This document shows, piece by piece, positions 24,922 through 34,650 of a stretch of DNA of 64,000 nucleotides; position 1 is the first letter of the stretch; each line of letters begins with the position of its first letter. The notes beneath the pieces are model-generated. The model was not told where the DNA came from, searched no databases, and worked only from the letters and a program-made list of their open reading frames with translations. Origin of the DNA: Catalinimonas sp038039535. Its GTDB lineage: Bacteria; Bacteroidota; Bacteroidia; Cytophagales; Cyclobacteriaceae. The stretch is taken from the NCBI RefSeq assembly GCF_038039535.1, contig NZ_JBBPHP010000036.1, positions 1 to 64,000 on the forward strand, in the 5' to 3' direction. The translations under genes were made by a program, and so were the position numbers.

Positions 24922-26604
24922 ATGTCGGTAAACTTTCTTACCCTGATTATAATATTATCACCTCTGGCCTTCACTGCTACGGCGATAGCTTCTTGGTTTC
25001 AACCGGGTGGCAAGCCCTATGTTGTAAAAAAGCTAAGCCTGGCTTCTGCCGTATTTACCATATTTATTGCCGCGTTCAGCGGCTTTTTAGTTTTTAAGCA
25101 TGGCATGTTACAAAGCCCTACCTTTGGTTATGCTGAAATAGGTCTGGCGATCAGACTGGACCCTTTGAGTGTACTCATGCTGTGTATGATCGCTTTATTA
25201 GGTTTTGTAGTACTCAAGTTCAGCATGAACTACCTGGACGGAGACCAGCGGCAGGGTATCTTCCTGGGACGGTTGTCTGCCACCATCGCTTCAGTACAGT
25301 TGCTCGTGCTCTCAGCCAATTTAGGGTTATTGTTAATCTCCTGGGTTTTGACGAGCCTTTGCCTGCACCGACTTTTGGTATTTTATCCCGAGCGCCCCAG
25401 AGCCGTGATTGCTGCCCGCAAAAAATTTATCATGGCCCGGTTGGGAGATGCCTGCTTGCTGGGAGCAGTTATTCTGCTCTATAATCAGTTTGGAACGGGA
25501 GACCTGGAAACGATCTTCCAGGGAATAAAAAATGTTTCTGCCTCCACTAGCAATTCTACCAGCTTGGAAACGACAGCCGTATTATTAGCCTTAGCAGCTA
25601 TTCTAAAATCAGCCCAGTTTCCTACCCATGGCTGGTTGGTAGAAGTCATGGAAACACCCACCCCGGTTTCTGCTCTCCTGCATGCCGGGTTACTGAATGC
25701 CGGACCATTCCTGATAACGCGTATGGCTTTTGTGATGAGCGGGGTAACCTATGCTCCGCTGGTGCTCATTGCCTTCGGAGGCTTTACCGGACTTTTTGCT
25801 TCAGTAGCTTTTCTTACTCAACCTTCAGTAAAAACCGCTCTTGGGTATTCAAGTGTGGCCCATATGGGTTTTATGCTGATGGTATGCGGACTGGGGGTTT
25901 ATCCAGCAGCTATGTTGCACCTGGTCGCCCACTCATTTTACAAAGCCCATGCCTTTCTCTCTTCAGGTAGTGTCATTGAAGTGGTGCGCGCTTCCAAAGT
26001 AACCTTGCCCAAGAGGCTAGGTAGCCCGTTTCGTGTAGCGATAAGTATTTTGCTGGCTTTTGCCATCTACCTGAGTTTTTCTCTGCTGTGGGGTATTGAC
26101 CCGGTAGAAGAACTAGCGCTGCTGGCAACCGGACTTATCATAGTGATGGGCTTGTCTCAGATGCTTGCACCGGCTCTGGACTCTACCAGTTATTTCAGTA
26201 GTATGCTACGTACCTGTCTGCTGGCTATTGCGGTAGCTACTGCCTTCTTCTCGCTGGAAAGCGGCACCCATTATCTGTTGCAGTCACAATTGCCCGGCCT
26301 GACACAAGCAGGTGTGTTAACCAGTCTTTTTATTGGAATAGTTTTACTTACCTATGGAGCGGCAGTGCTGGCGCAAATGCTCGCGCCTGCTCTACCTGCC
26401 AGTGCTTTTTGGCACAAGATGAGTATCCATTTTCGTAATGGCTTGTACGTTAATGCCTGCTTGGACCGTCTGGTAGGAGCCCTAAAAATACCACCCACCA
26501 GGCAAAGTATCAGGCACTATGCAAAACAAGAGTCCCTTACTCAGAAAGCGTTATTGAACAGTGAAGAAGAGTACAGCGAAGCAGTTGTATTGGAAAGACT
26601 GTAA
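24922..26604 (+). CDS. dabB: DabB-like proton-conducting membrane subunit (NuoL/MrpA-type) of a DAB inorganic carbon transporter
   Basis: The ATG at 24922 gives 560 residues (a TTG 12 bases upstream is less likely). The protein is almost wholly membrane helices, around 13-14 of them, and carries the proton-translocating transporter core seen in NuoL: the TPTPVSALLHAGLLNAGPFL helix-turn (about 245-265) with its conserved His and a Lys-rich SAQFPTHGWL segment just before. Such proteins are often misnamed NADH dehydrogenase subunit 5, but no other Complex I genes are here. The next gene is DabA, and DabA/DabB form a proton-driven pump that hydrates CO2 to bicarbonate inside the cell. The gap to dabA is 37 bases. 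Confidence 0.85.
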   Translation: MSVNFLTLIIILSPLAFTATAIASWFQPGGKPYVVKKLSLASAVFTIFIAAFSGFLVFKHGMLQSPTFGYAEIGLAIRLDPLSVLMLCMIALLGFVVLKFSMNYLDGDQRQGIFLGRLSATIASVQLLVLSANLGLLLISWVLTSLCLHRLLVFYPERPRAVIAARKKFIMARLGDACLLGAVILLYNQFGTGDLETIFQGIKNVSASTSNSTSLETTAVLLALAAILKSAQFPTHGWLVEVMETPTPVSALLHAGLLNAGPFLITRMAFVMSGVTYAPLVLIAFGGFTGLFASVAFLTQPSVKTALGYSSVAHMGFMLMVCGLGVYPAAMLHLVAHSFYKAHAFLSSGSVIEVVRASKVTLPKRLGSPFRVAISILLAFAIYLSFSLLWGIDPVEELALLATGLIIVMGLSQMLAPALDSTSYFSSMLRTCLLAIAVATAFFSLESGTHYLLQSQLPGLTQAGVLTSLFIGIVLLTYGAAVLAQMLAPALPASAFWHKMSIHFRNGLYVNACLDRLVGALKIPPTRQSIRHYAKQESLTQKALLNSEEEYSEAVVLERL

Positions 26605-26641
26605 AAAATTCTGGTTTAAATACTTCTGAAAACTAAAGACA

Positions 26642-29140
26642 ATGACAAAAAATCATAATCATGCAGATGGTCAGCCAGATGCTTTGGTAGAAATCTTACG
26701 GAAAGCCTGTAAAAAGATTGCTCCGGTGTGGCCGCTGGAAAATTTTGTGGCAGTTAACCCTTACCTGGGGCTCGCTGACCTGCCATTTGAGCAGGCAGCA
26801 GAGAAGCTGGCCAAAGTTGGAAATGTGGAGATGACACTACCCATTTCATTCTACCTGCAAGCTTTTCATGCTGGTAAGATCAAAAAAGCAGATATCGCAA
26901 CTGCACTTTCTAATAAAGGGTACGGTGAGGAAAAAATTGAAAAATTAATCAGAAGCGTAAAGCGAATAGATCAAGAAAGCGAAAATATACATCCCATGGC
27001 GCCATCCCTGACGGATGTGGCTACAGCGTTAACCGGACGCGACTGGAACCGCTTTCTTACCGACCGTATCACTTCCTGGGCCGGTGCTTACTTTGACGAA
27101 GGACAAGCCTCCTGGATAAGCGCTAACCAAAACGAAGGTATCTTTACCGCCTGGCACAGTGAGGCGCAGATAGACCGCACACCCGAAGTATTAGGGCTCT
27201 CCGGCTTTCGGAAGATGATAAAGAAGTTACCCGAACAGCCTCTTGATGCTGCCTGGTATTCACTAACACAACTAGACATACCTGAAGAATCTTTGGACCT
27301 CTACCTGCACCGCTTACTTATGCGGGTGGGGGGATGGTCAGCCTATGTTGCCCGTATTGACTGGGATAATGAGTTGTATGGTGATCAGGATGGCGCCCTG
27401 ATACAATTTCTCTGCATACTCATCTGCTGGGAGGCTTGCTTATATCAGTGCCTGAAGAGTCCTGAACTCCAGATAAGCTGGCAAAAAGCGCTTGAGGAAC
27501 TCTCTGTGCTGAATTTTAAAACTGAGCCAAGCCCTCAACTGGCGCAGAAATTACTCCTTCAGGAAGCCTATGATCTGGCAGGTCAGCGCGCCATAATTGA
27601 ACAGTTTAAAGCTAAAACCAATACTGCCGAGGGTTTTGCCCAAAACCCCAAAGTACAGGCTATTTTCTGTATTGATGTACGCTCAGAAGTTTTTCGCAGA
27701 CATCTGGAAATGGTAGCGCCCGAGGTAAATACCTTAGGCTTTGCCGGCTTCTTCGCTTTTCCGGTCAAGTATATACCCATCGGGCATGAGCATGGACAGG
27801 CACAATGCCCGGTGTTGTTGCCTACCGGGCCTGTGGTGAAGGAAGAGATTCCCAATCAGTCGCAACATGCCTCTGCAGTCAAGAGCCGCCAGCTCAAGCA
27901 TCAGGTAGACAAGGCCTGGAAATCATTTAAAATGGGAGCGATATCCTGCTTTAGCTTTGTAGGACCAGTCGGGTTGGCATACCTGCCAAAACTATTTACT
28001 GATACTTTCGGACTTACCCGGCCGGTGCCACATCCTAACCGGGAAGGAATAAAGTCATCTGTTTATCAGCACAAAAGCGTCAGCCTGGAAGTTGAAAAGC
28101 ATGGACATGAAGTGACAGGAATACCCTTGGAAGAACAGGTCAAGTTGGCCAAATCTGCTTTGCAAGCCATGTCGCTGACTGACGGTTTCGCCCGCTTGGT
28201 GCTGATCGTAGGTCATGGCTCCAGCACAGTAAATAATCCCTATGCCACCGGGCTGGATTGTGGGGCTTGTGGAGGCCATACCGGAGAAGCTAATGCTCGG
28301 GTAGCAGCGACAGTGCTGAATAATGAAGTGGTAAGAGAGCATCTCAAAAAAGATGGGATTATGATACCTGAAGATACATTTTTTCTTGCCTGCCAGCACG
28401 ATACCACTACAGATGAAGTAAGCCTTTTCAATGCGGATGAAACCCCCGCCAGTCATCAGGAAGAGCTTGCTGATTTGAAACGGTGGCTTCAGCAGGCCGG
28501 GCAATCGGCACGGAGAGAGCGGGCTTTACGCTTGCAGATAGAGCAAAGTAAGCAAGTAGATGCAGCTGTCATCGCCAGAAGCAAAGACTGGGCCCAGGTA
28601 CGTCCGGAATGGGGACTGGCCGGCTGCTCAGCTTTTGTAGTAGCTCCCCGTGGTAGAACACAAGGGTTAGACCTTAAAGGGAGGTCCTTCCTGCATTCAT
28701 ATGATTGGAAAAAAGATCATGGATTTAAGGTATTAGAACTGATTATGACCGCTCCCATGGTAGTAACGAGTTGGATCAGCCTACAGTATTATGCCTCTAC
28801 TGTAGACAATCTACATTACGGTTCGGGAAACAAAACTCTGCACAATATAACCGGAGGCATTGGCGTGTTGGAAGGTTATGCCGGTGATCTGCGGGTGGGG
28901 CTGCCCTGGCAATCGGTGCATGACGGAAAACAATACCAGCATGAACCCTTAAAGCTGAATGTGATCATTGAAGCTCCTTTAGAAGCCATGAATAATGTCC
29001 TGGAAAAATATCCTTCGGTCCGTAATCTGTGTGATAACAGTTGGTTGCACCTGCTTGCTATGGATGAAGATGGTAAGGTATCACACCGTTATGCAGGTGA
29101 TCTGCAATGGGAGGTTTTGGAATTGGCCCCGGTAGCTTAG
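26642..29140 (+). CDS. dabA: DabA-like zinc protein (DUF2309/UPF0753) of a DAB inorganic carbon transporter
   Basis: This 832-residue protein has the normal DabA length. It contains the beta-carbonic-anhydrase-like zinc site: C343 and D345 in FCIDVRSE, H525 in VGHGS and C540 in LDCGACGG. Spacing and context agree with the four residues shown to be essential in the characterised DabA of Halothiobacillus. R347 follows in the same loop. It has no signal peptide; DabA sits on the cytoplasmic face bound to DabB, encoded immediately upstream, and converts CO2 to bicarbonate in one direction using the proton gradient. In a heterotroph the bicarbonate would feed carboxylations. A bidirectional stem-loop follows. 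Confidence 0.93.
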   Translation: MTKNHNHADGQPDALVEILRKACKKIAPVWPLENFVAVNPYLGLADLPFEQAAEKLAKVGNVEMTLPISFYLQAFHAGKIKKADIATALSNKGYGEEKIEKLIRSVKRIDQESENIHPMAPSLTDVATALTGRDWNRFLTDRITSWAGAYFDEGQASWISANQNEGIFTAWHSEAQIDRTPEVLGLSGFRKMIKKLPEQPLDAAWYSLTQLDIPEESLDLYLHRLLMRVGGWSAYVARIDWDNELYGDQDGALIQFLCILICWEACLYQCLKSPELQISWQKALEELSVLNFKTEPSPQLAQKLLLQEAYDLAGQRAIIEQFKAKTNTAEGFAQNPKVQAIFCIDVRSEVFRRHLEMVAPEVNTLGFAGFFAFPVKYIPIGHEHGQAQCPVLLPTGPVVKEEIPNQSQHASAVKSRQLKHQVDKAWKSFKMGAISCFSFVGPVGLAYLPKLFTDTFGLTRPVPHPNREGIKSSVYQHKSVSLEVEKHGHEVTGIPLEEQVKLAKSALQAMSLTDGFARLVLIVGHGSSTVNNPYATGLDCGACGGHTGEANARVAATVLNNEVVREHLKKDGIMIPEDTFFLACQHDTTTDEVSLFNADETPASHQEELADLKRWLQQAGQSARRERALRLQIEQSKQVDAAVIARSKDWAQVRPEWGLAGCSAFVVAPRGRTQGLDLKGRSFLHSYDWKKDHGFKVLELIMTAPMVVTSWISLQYYASTVDNLHYGSGNKTLHNITGGIGVLEGYAGDLRVGLPWQSVHDGKQYQHEPLKLNVIIEAPLEAMNNVLEKYPSVRNLCDNSWLHLLAMDEDGKVSHRYAGDLQWEVLELAPVA

Positions 29141-29217
29141 ACTTTTTCTGAAGAGAAGAATAGATACATGAACGTTTTCGGGAAGTAGAATAAGAATGTT
29201 TGCCAAGCATCAAAAGC

Positions 29218-29239
29218 AGGAGAGGATCATACCTCTCCT
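29218..29239. terminator. Bidirectional stem-loop between dabA and the DUF808 gene
   Basis: AGGAGAGG pairs perfectly with CCTCTCCT (8 bp) around the loop ATCATA. It lies 77 bases after dabA and 8 bases from the end of the convergent DUF808 gene, so it can end transcription from both sides. T-runs are absent. Confidence 0.5.
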
Positions 29240-29247
29240 ACTGTAAA

Positions 29248-30198
29248 TTATTGACTTGATTTTTTCGCCTTAGGCTTTACAAAATATTTGCGTATCAGCG
29301 CTATGATCTTTTCAATAAGTGCTCCTAAAATCAGGCCACCGACAGCACATACAAAAGCCTTCACAATCCAGGGAAGGGTGGGCACATCAGGGACAGCATG
29401 CACCAAACTTTCCAGCCCATGATGCAAAAAAGGTATTCCGTGAACAATGATTTCGGCCCCAACCCATAACATCGCTATGGTTCCAATATAGCTGAGAATT
29501 TTTAAAAAAAGTGGCATGAACTTTACAATACCCCGTCCGATCGTTCTGATGCTGTTGGGATGCTTATCTTTTGCCATATGTATCCCTAAGTCATCAGCTT
29601 TTACAATTAAACCCACAAAGCCGTATACAGCAAGGGTAATAAGCAGAGCGATTGCTGCCAATACAATGATCTGGGTAGTTAGAGTTTTTTCCGCTACAGT
29701 AGCATATGTAATAGCCATAATTTCAGCAGATAGTATCAAATCTGTTCGTACTGCACTTTCAACTCTTAGCTTTTCCAACTCCTCTGGGGAGATTGCTTTT
29801 AGGTCATCATTAGCTTGATCGTGTGTTGTGCCCTTGTGAGATTTGCTAAATACGGAATGAACCTTCTCATAGCCCTCAAAACACAGATAAGCACCGCCCA
29901 GCATCAATATAGGTTGTATAAGCCAGGGCACAAAGAAGCCAAGAATAAGGGCGGCCGGGCCTAAAATAAGCAACTTGTTGATAAGCGATTTCTTAGCAAT
30001 CTGAAAAATGATGGTAAGTTCTCGTGAGGGATCAAGTCCCACCACATATTTGGGAGTGACAGCGGCATCGTCAATGACAACACCAGATACCTTACCGGTA
30101 GATTTTGCTACCTGGGTGGGCACATCATCAAGACTAGCAGCACTAGCTTTTACCAGAGCAGCCACATCATCCAATAGAGCGAAAAGACCTGAAGCCAT
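29248..30198 (-). CDS. DUF808-family inner-membrane protein
   Basis: The product has 316 residues. The N-terminus (MASGLFALLDDVAALVKASAASLDDV) is the hallmark of the DUF808 family (YedI in E. coli). About six membrane helices follow (for example 85-105, 110-130, 165-200, 225-250 and 285-305), and the protein ends in a basic tail. The biochemical function is unknown in all organisms. It is transcribed toward dabA and shares the intervening stem-loop, so there is no reason to place it in that operon. The start ATG is at 30198 with 1 kb of gene-poor DNA upstream. Confidence 0.9.
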   Translation of the reverse strand: MASGLFALLDDVAALVKASAASLDDVPTQVAKSTGKVSGVVIDDAAVTPKYVVGLDPSRELTIIFQIAKKSLINKLLILGPAALILGFFVPWLIQPILMLGGAYLCFEGYEKVHSVFSKSHKGTTHDQANDDLKAISPEELEKLRVESAVRTDLILSAEIMAITYATVAEKTLTTQIIVLAAIALLITLAVYGFVGLIVKADDLGIHMAKDKHPNSIRTIGRGIVKFMPLFLKILSYIGTIAMLWVGAEIIVHGIPFLHHGLESLVHAVPDVPTLPWIVKAFVCAVGGLILGALIEKIIALIRKYFVKPKAKKSSQ

Positions 30199-30442
30199 TA
30201 TTTATTCATGAAGTTAAAAAGATGACACATATTCTTGATGCACATAGTAGTTCGTTTAAGCACAGCTTCCAAAGTTAATGCAAAAAGGTAATATGATAAC
30301 AATGATGATTCAACTTCATCATGGAAGGAGTAATAAATAAAGTCTAAGGAAAACATCTTCTCACACAATAGCAGCTACACATAAACTATGCTGACAGGAT
30401 CCATATAGTCAAAGTTGTTCCACTCTGATACTTCTCTGACCT

Positions 30443-31010
30443 TCAGGGTTCAGGGTCAAACTTCTTGATCGCATCACGCATGACCTGCTGGGTAACCCTT
30501 TCGGCAGTTAAATCTCTCTTTGGTGTGTAGTAATTGGATATCTTAGGATACTCGGAAGAGCGGATAAGAGCATCATAGTGAAAGGTCAATGCCTGCACCG
30601 GGGTAGCAATACGTCTTTACCCCTGTGTCTCTGGGCAGCATACCGGTTTTTAGTGGATTACCCATTACATCTATGACAGTATGTCTGGAATTCTGTGTCA
30701 GGTAGGCAATATTGCCCTCTGTAAGGATGTCAAAGTCACTGATGCGATACATCAGTACGATAGATGATACCATACTACCTCCCCCTCAGCATTGATAGCC
30801 AGTAACACTTCTGAAGTTTTTGCTCATGGAGTTGGTTTGGGGATTAAAAGGAGTGCTGGGTCGGAGATTTATAAGCGTATAATCTCCGGCCATATTATCC
30901 GCCTGTGATTTAGTAAACTCAATTTTTGGAAAATCAAGCGCACCTTCGGGTAAAGGTGTTGAAAGCCGATCATATCTTCGTAGTTATAGGTCTTTTGCTG
31001 TTCGTCTTAA
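30443..31010 (-). pseudogene. Decayed gene, several frame changes, family not identified
   Basis: On the minus strand coherent peptide runs through at least three frames. One reads PLPEGALDFPKIEFTKSQ and later LRPSTPFNPQTNS, ending at a stop at 30786-30788. The next covers 30773-30573 (MYRISDFDILTEGNIAYL, then SRHTVIDVMGNP). The third overlaps it and gives FHYDALIRSSEYPKISNYY and TAERVTQQVMRDAIKKFD, ending at 30443. The composition is protein-like, yet no frame stays open, so this is a broken gene of perhaps 190 residues or more. I do not recognise the family. The flanks (30199-30442 and 31011-31251) show nothing else. Confidence 0.45.
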
Positions 31011-31251
31011 AAATTAGACTTATAGCATAGTCTGTATAGAGATTCAATAAAATCAGGGAAACCCCCGGTCTTTCTTGCTAAAGGAAAATATATCACACCG
31101 TTCATCCCGAGTCCTGTGCCGAAAGGACAAGTCAAAAAATTAATGTATTTAAAAAAAAATGCTATCTTTTAGCAGCTTAGAATTTGCTATTTGTTACAAC
31201 AACCATTTGAAGTTCTGATGAAGAACTGGATGTAAGTTAATAGGATTATTA

Positions 31252-34119
31252 ATGAGAATATTACTGCCCTTAAACACTAATCTACTCGTCATCATATCTT
31301 TTATTATTAGTTTAAGCTGTTGTACACCGGGTATGAATGTATCGGAAGATGAAAAAAGTCCTGGAAAAGACCGGCTTGACAACTACACGGATTGGGGGAT
31401 TTACAGAGGAGACAAAAAATCTAACCAGTACGCTGATCTTGGTCAGATACATGCTGCTAACGTTCATAGACTGGCGCCAGTCTGGGAGTACCATACCGGT
31501 GATGCCGGTGAAGGCACTTCCATGTACAGTAACCCCATCATTGTGGATGGTACCATGTACTTCTCAACGCCTTCTTTGAATGCTGTTGCGCTGAATGCCG
31601 CTAGCGGTCAGGAGATCTGGGTATTTGAGTCTTCCCAATACAATAAGGAGCAGAAAGTACTTCAGGGAAGGAACCGGGGAGTAACTTACTGGGAAGGCGA
31701 AGAAGGTAAAAGAATTTTTCATTTTGTTAAAGACCGAGTGTATGCTATTGATGCCACTTCAGGTGAACTTATTGAATCTTTTGGTGAAGGAGGTCATATC
31801 AACCTGCACAAAAACTTAGGCATAGAAGAAAACAAAGCCTATGTGGAGGTCACCACCCCGGGTATCATTCATAAAAATTTATTGATCATGGGTTCCAAGG
31901 TTTCCGAAGATTATGACTCTTCTCCTGGTCATGTACGGGCTTACAATACGGTAAGCGGAGAACTGGAATGGATTTTTCATACCATTCCTCAGAAGGGAGA
32001 GTTTGGATACAATACCTGGGAATGGATAGAGGGAGAAACCAATGGCGGAGCTAACCCCTGGGGTGGGTTCTCGGTAGATGAGCAAAGAGGATGGGTGTTT
32101 TTCGCCACGGGTTCTCCGGCCAATGATTTTTACGGTGGATTCCGAAAAGGAAGTAACCTGTTTGGAAATTGTGTCATAGCCCTGGATGCTGCTACAGGAG
32201 AGCGCAAGTGGCATTACCAGACCGTACATCATGATATTTATGACTATGATAACCCACCTGCCCCTATCCTGGTGACGCTTCAGCTTGATGGAAAGCCCAA
32301 AGATGCCGTGGTCCAGATGACAAAGATGGGGCTTACTTTTGTGCTGGATCGTGAAACGGGCGATCCATTGTTTCCCGTAGAAGAGCGACCTATTCCTGTT
32401 TCAGATGTGCCAGGCGAGGAATCGTGGGTTACGCAGCCTTTTCCAACAATACCACCGCCTCTGGTACGGCAGACGTTAACCAGGGCTGACCTGAGCCATG
32501 TCACGCCAGAATCCCGCGCCTATGCCCTGGAGCAGGCCAATAAATATGATTTAGGAGGTATTTACACGCCTCCATCCTTGAAAGGTACTATCTCACTGCC
32601 CGGACACCAGGGAGGAGTAGAATGGGGTGGAGGAGCGTACGATCCTTTTTTAAACAGATTGTATGTGAATAGCAATGAAGTGCCCAGTATCAACCGACTT
32701 CTTGCTGTTGACGGAAATTTATCCGGAAGGGATCTGACACCTCTACAGTTGGGACAGACACTATACCAGAAAAATTGCAGCGTTTGCCACGGCGCCGATA
32801 GGAAAGGAAACCCACCAGTTTATCCAACACTTCTTGGTTTAGAAACTAGTGATGAAGAAATACACACCCTCATCAGTCAGGGAAAAAACCTGATGCCTGC
32901 ATTTAGCCAACTGTCCGGTGAAGAAGTAGACGCCCTGGTGCTTTTCCTGAAAAGTGATAGCACTGCTGCTACGTTTGCAGAGGGTACACATGGTGAACAA
33001 GCTGACACAGCAGCCAAACGTAGATATGTCATTGATGGGTACAGGTACCTCCGTGACCCTTATGGTGCACCAGCAATCACACCGCCCTGGGGTACCCTAC
33101 AGGCGATTGATCTTAACAAAGGTAAAATTTTATGGAAAGTACCACTAGGTGAGTACCCTGAACTGGCAGCCAAAGGAATCAGGAATACAGGTACTACAAA
33201 TTTTGGCGGTCCGATAAGCACTGCGGGTGGTGTGATCTTCATTGCGGCTACTGCCGATGAGAAGATAAGGGCTTTTGAAACCCATACGGGCGAGGTACTT
33301 TGGGAGTACCAGCTCCCTGCCGGTGGTTATGCCATCCCCAGTACCTATATGCTGGAGGGGAAGCAGTATCTCGTAATCACCGCTGGTGGAGGAGGTAAAA
33401 ACGCTACCAAGTCGGGTGATGCTGTCATCGTGTTTGCTCTACTTGAAGAATCCAATGAAGAAAAACCAGTGGAAGGAGAATCGGAATGGATTGAGTTATT
33501 TGATGGGAAATCCCTGGAGGGATGGGTGCATCTGAATGGCTATCACGAATATTTTGTGGAAGATGGAGCTATTGTAGGCAGAACTGTAGAAGGAAGCAAT
33601 AATTCATTCCTTTGCTCCAAACAGGAATTCGGGGATTTTGAGTTGGTCTTAGAAGTTATGGTGGATAGCATCACCAATTCGGGCATTCAGTTCAGGTCCT
33701 CTGCCAAGCCTGTCAAACATGGCGATCATTACAACGAAAGCGCAGGCAGGGTGTATGGCCCGCAGGCAGAAATCCGCATCAATCACGGAGATGCCTTGCT
33801 GACTTCCGAGGGATACTCACCTACTACTGGTGTGTTGTATGGAGAAGCTCTGGGTACAGGCTGGCTGTCATCGGAGGAGCTATTGAAAAATGGACATACT
33901 CACTATAAAAGCAATGCATGGAATGAACTCAGAATTCTGGCGCAGGGACCTCGCATACAAACCTGGGTCAATGGACATCCCGTAGAAGATTTGACAAATG
34001 AAGAGGTTTATAAAACCCACCCCAAGGGTTTTATCGGACTTCAGGTGCATGGCATAGATGGGGAAGGACCGTTTGAAATGAAATTCAGGAACATAAAAAT
34101 ACGTCCTATCTACCAGTAG
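31252..34119 (+). CDS. PQQ-dependent dehydrogenase - cytochrome c - DUF1080 fusion lipoprotein
   Basis: The product has 955 residues. A lipoprotein signal ends in SLSCC (about 22-24), placing it on the outside of a membrane. An eight-bladed quinoprotein propeller starts near residue 40 (blade motifs such as LNAASGQEIWVFES, LDAATGERKWHYQTVHHDIYDYD). A cytochrome c domain is inserted at about 500-575, with the haem site C509-S-V-C512-H513 and LMPAFSQLSGEEV as the axial Met region. The propeller resumes and ends near 735. The C-terminal 210 residues are a DUF1080 domain (WIELFDGKSLEGW), the 3-keto-disaccharide hydrolase-like fold. Dehydrogenases of this class oxidise sugars or alcohols and pass electrons to cytochrome c. 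The fused DUF1080 suggests that the oxidised glycoside is cleaved in place. Its 752-residue paralogue at 35969 lacks this domain. Confidence 0.88.
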   Translation: MRILLPLNTNLLVIISFIISLSCCTPGMNVSEDEKSPGKDRLDNYTDWGIYRGDKKSNQYADLGQIHAANVHRLAPVWEYHTGDAGEGTSMYSNPIIVDGTMYFSTPSLNAVALNAASGQEIWVFESSQYNKEQKVLQGRNRGVTYWEGEEGKRIFHFVKDRVYAIDATSGELIESFGEGGHINLHKNLGIEENKAYVEVTTPGIIHKNLLIMGSKVSEDYDSSPGHVRAYNTVSGELEWIFHTIPQKGEFGYNTWEWIEGETNGGANPWGGFSVDEQRGWVFFATGSPANDFYGGFRKGSNLFGNCVIALDAATGERKWHYQTVHHDIYDYDNPPAPILVTLQLDGKPKDAVVQMTKMGLTFVLDRETGDPLFPVEERPIPVSDVPGEESWVTQPFPTIPPPLVRQTLTRADLSHVTPESRAYALEQANKYDLGGIYTPPSLKGTISLPGHQGGVEWGGGAYDPFLNRLYVNSNEVPSINRLLAVDGNLSGRDLTPLQLGQTLYQKNCSVCHGADRKGNPPVYPTLLGLETSDEEIHTLISQGKNLMPAFSQLSGEEVDALVLFLKSDSTAATFAEGTHGEQADTAAKRRYVIDGYRYLRDPYGAPAITPPWGTLQAIDLNKGKILWKVPLGEYPELAAKGIRNTGTTNFGGPISTAGGVIFIAATADEKIRAFETHTGEVLWEYQLPAGGYAIPSTYMLEGKQYLVITAGGGGKNATKSGDAVIVFALLEESNEEKPVEGESEWIELFDGKSLEGWVHLNGYHEYFVEDGAIVGRTVEGSNNSFLCSKQEFGDFELVLEVMVDSITNSGIQFRSSAKPVKHGDHYNESAGRVYGPQAEIRINHGDALLTSEGYSPTTGVLYGEALGTGWLSSEELLKNGHTHYKSNAWNELRILAQGPRIQTWVNGHPVEDLTNEEVYKTHPKGFIGLQVHGIDGEGPFEMKFRNIKIRPIYQ

Positions 34120-34299
34120 TAATGTGAGAAAGGGGTGTTTTGTAGAAATTGCTAGACAAAAATATAATAAGCATAGACCTAATATACATGAATCAGCAAC
34201 TCCTGTTTTTGAGGTAAAAAAAATAGGTTGTTATTTAGAGTGTATGATAGGTTTTATTTCTATAGTTTATCATCAAATTAATTGCTGATAAATGGTTTT

Positions 34300-34482
34300 C
34301 TATGTCTTATGAAGCCGGTCGCCGGGTGATTGTTTACCACAGTCTTTACAGAGAAAGTTTTGTCTACCACTCGCTTTCTTCCCATTGCTCGGCGATCCGA
34401 TTTTCAATACTTTATCACTAAAGCAGTGAAAGCATTTGAGTTGGATTGCGATTTCGCAAATAACTATTAACGCTGCCTTCAC
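34300..34482 (-). mobile_element. IS1-type InsA zinc-finger fragment (insertion sequence remnant)
   Basis: The 60-codon minus-strand frame contains CFHCFSDKVLKIGSPSNGK and FLCKDCGKQ, the CxxC...CxxC zinc ribbon at the N-terminus of IS1-family InsA proteins. Similarity ends right after the second pair, where the sequence becomes unrelated (SPGDRLHKT), so the element is cut there. No InsB/DDE part or terminal repeats were found in the flanking gap. It lies between a complete dehydrogenase gene and broken GH43 fragments, so it probably took part in the rearrangement that broke those genes. Confidence 0.6.
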
Positions 34483-34650
34483 AGCTCTTTATACATTATC
34501 ATACACTCTTCACCACTACCCAACCTTATATTTTGACCGGATAACTCTGGAGCTTTGGACTACTGAGGCCGCCAAACTGCCTACCAACGGGCGATTAAGG
34601 AATTTCCGCACAGCGAATGACCCGCAACTCGTTACGCTTTACTACCAATC

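Noticed and set aside
24922..26604. Annotation as NADH dehydrogenase subunit 5/L of Complex I
   Set aside because: No other Complex I gene is present and DabA follows directly; the NuoL-like fold is shared with DabB, which fits better.
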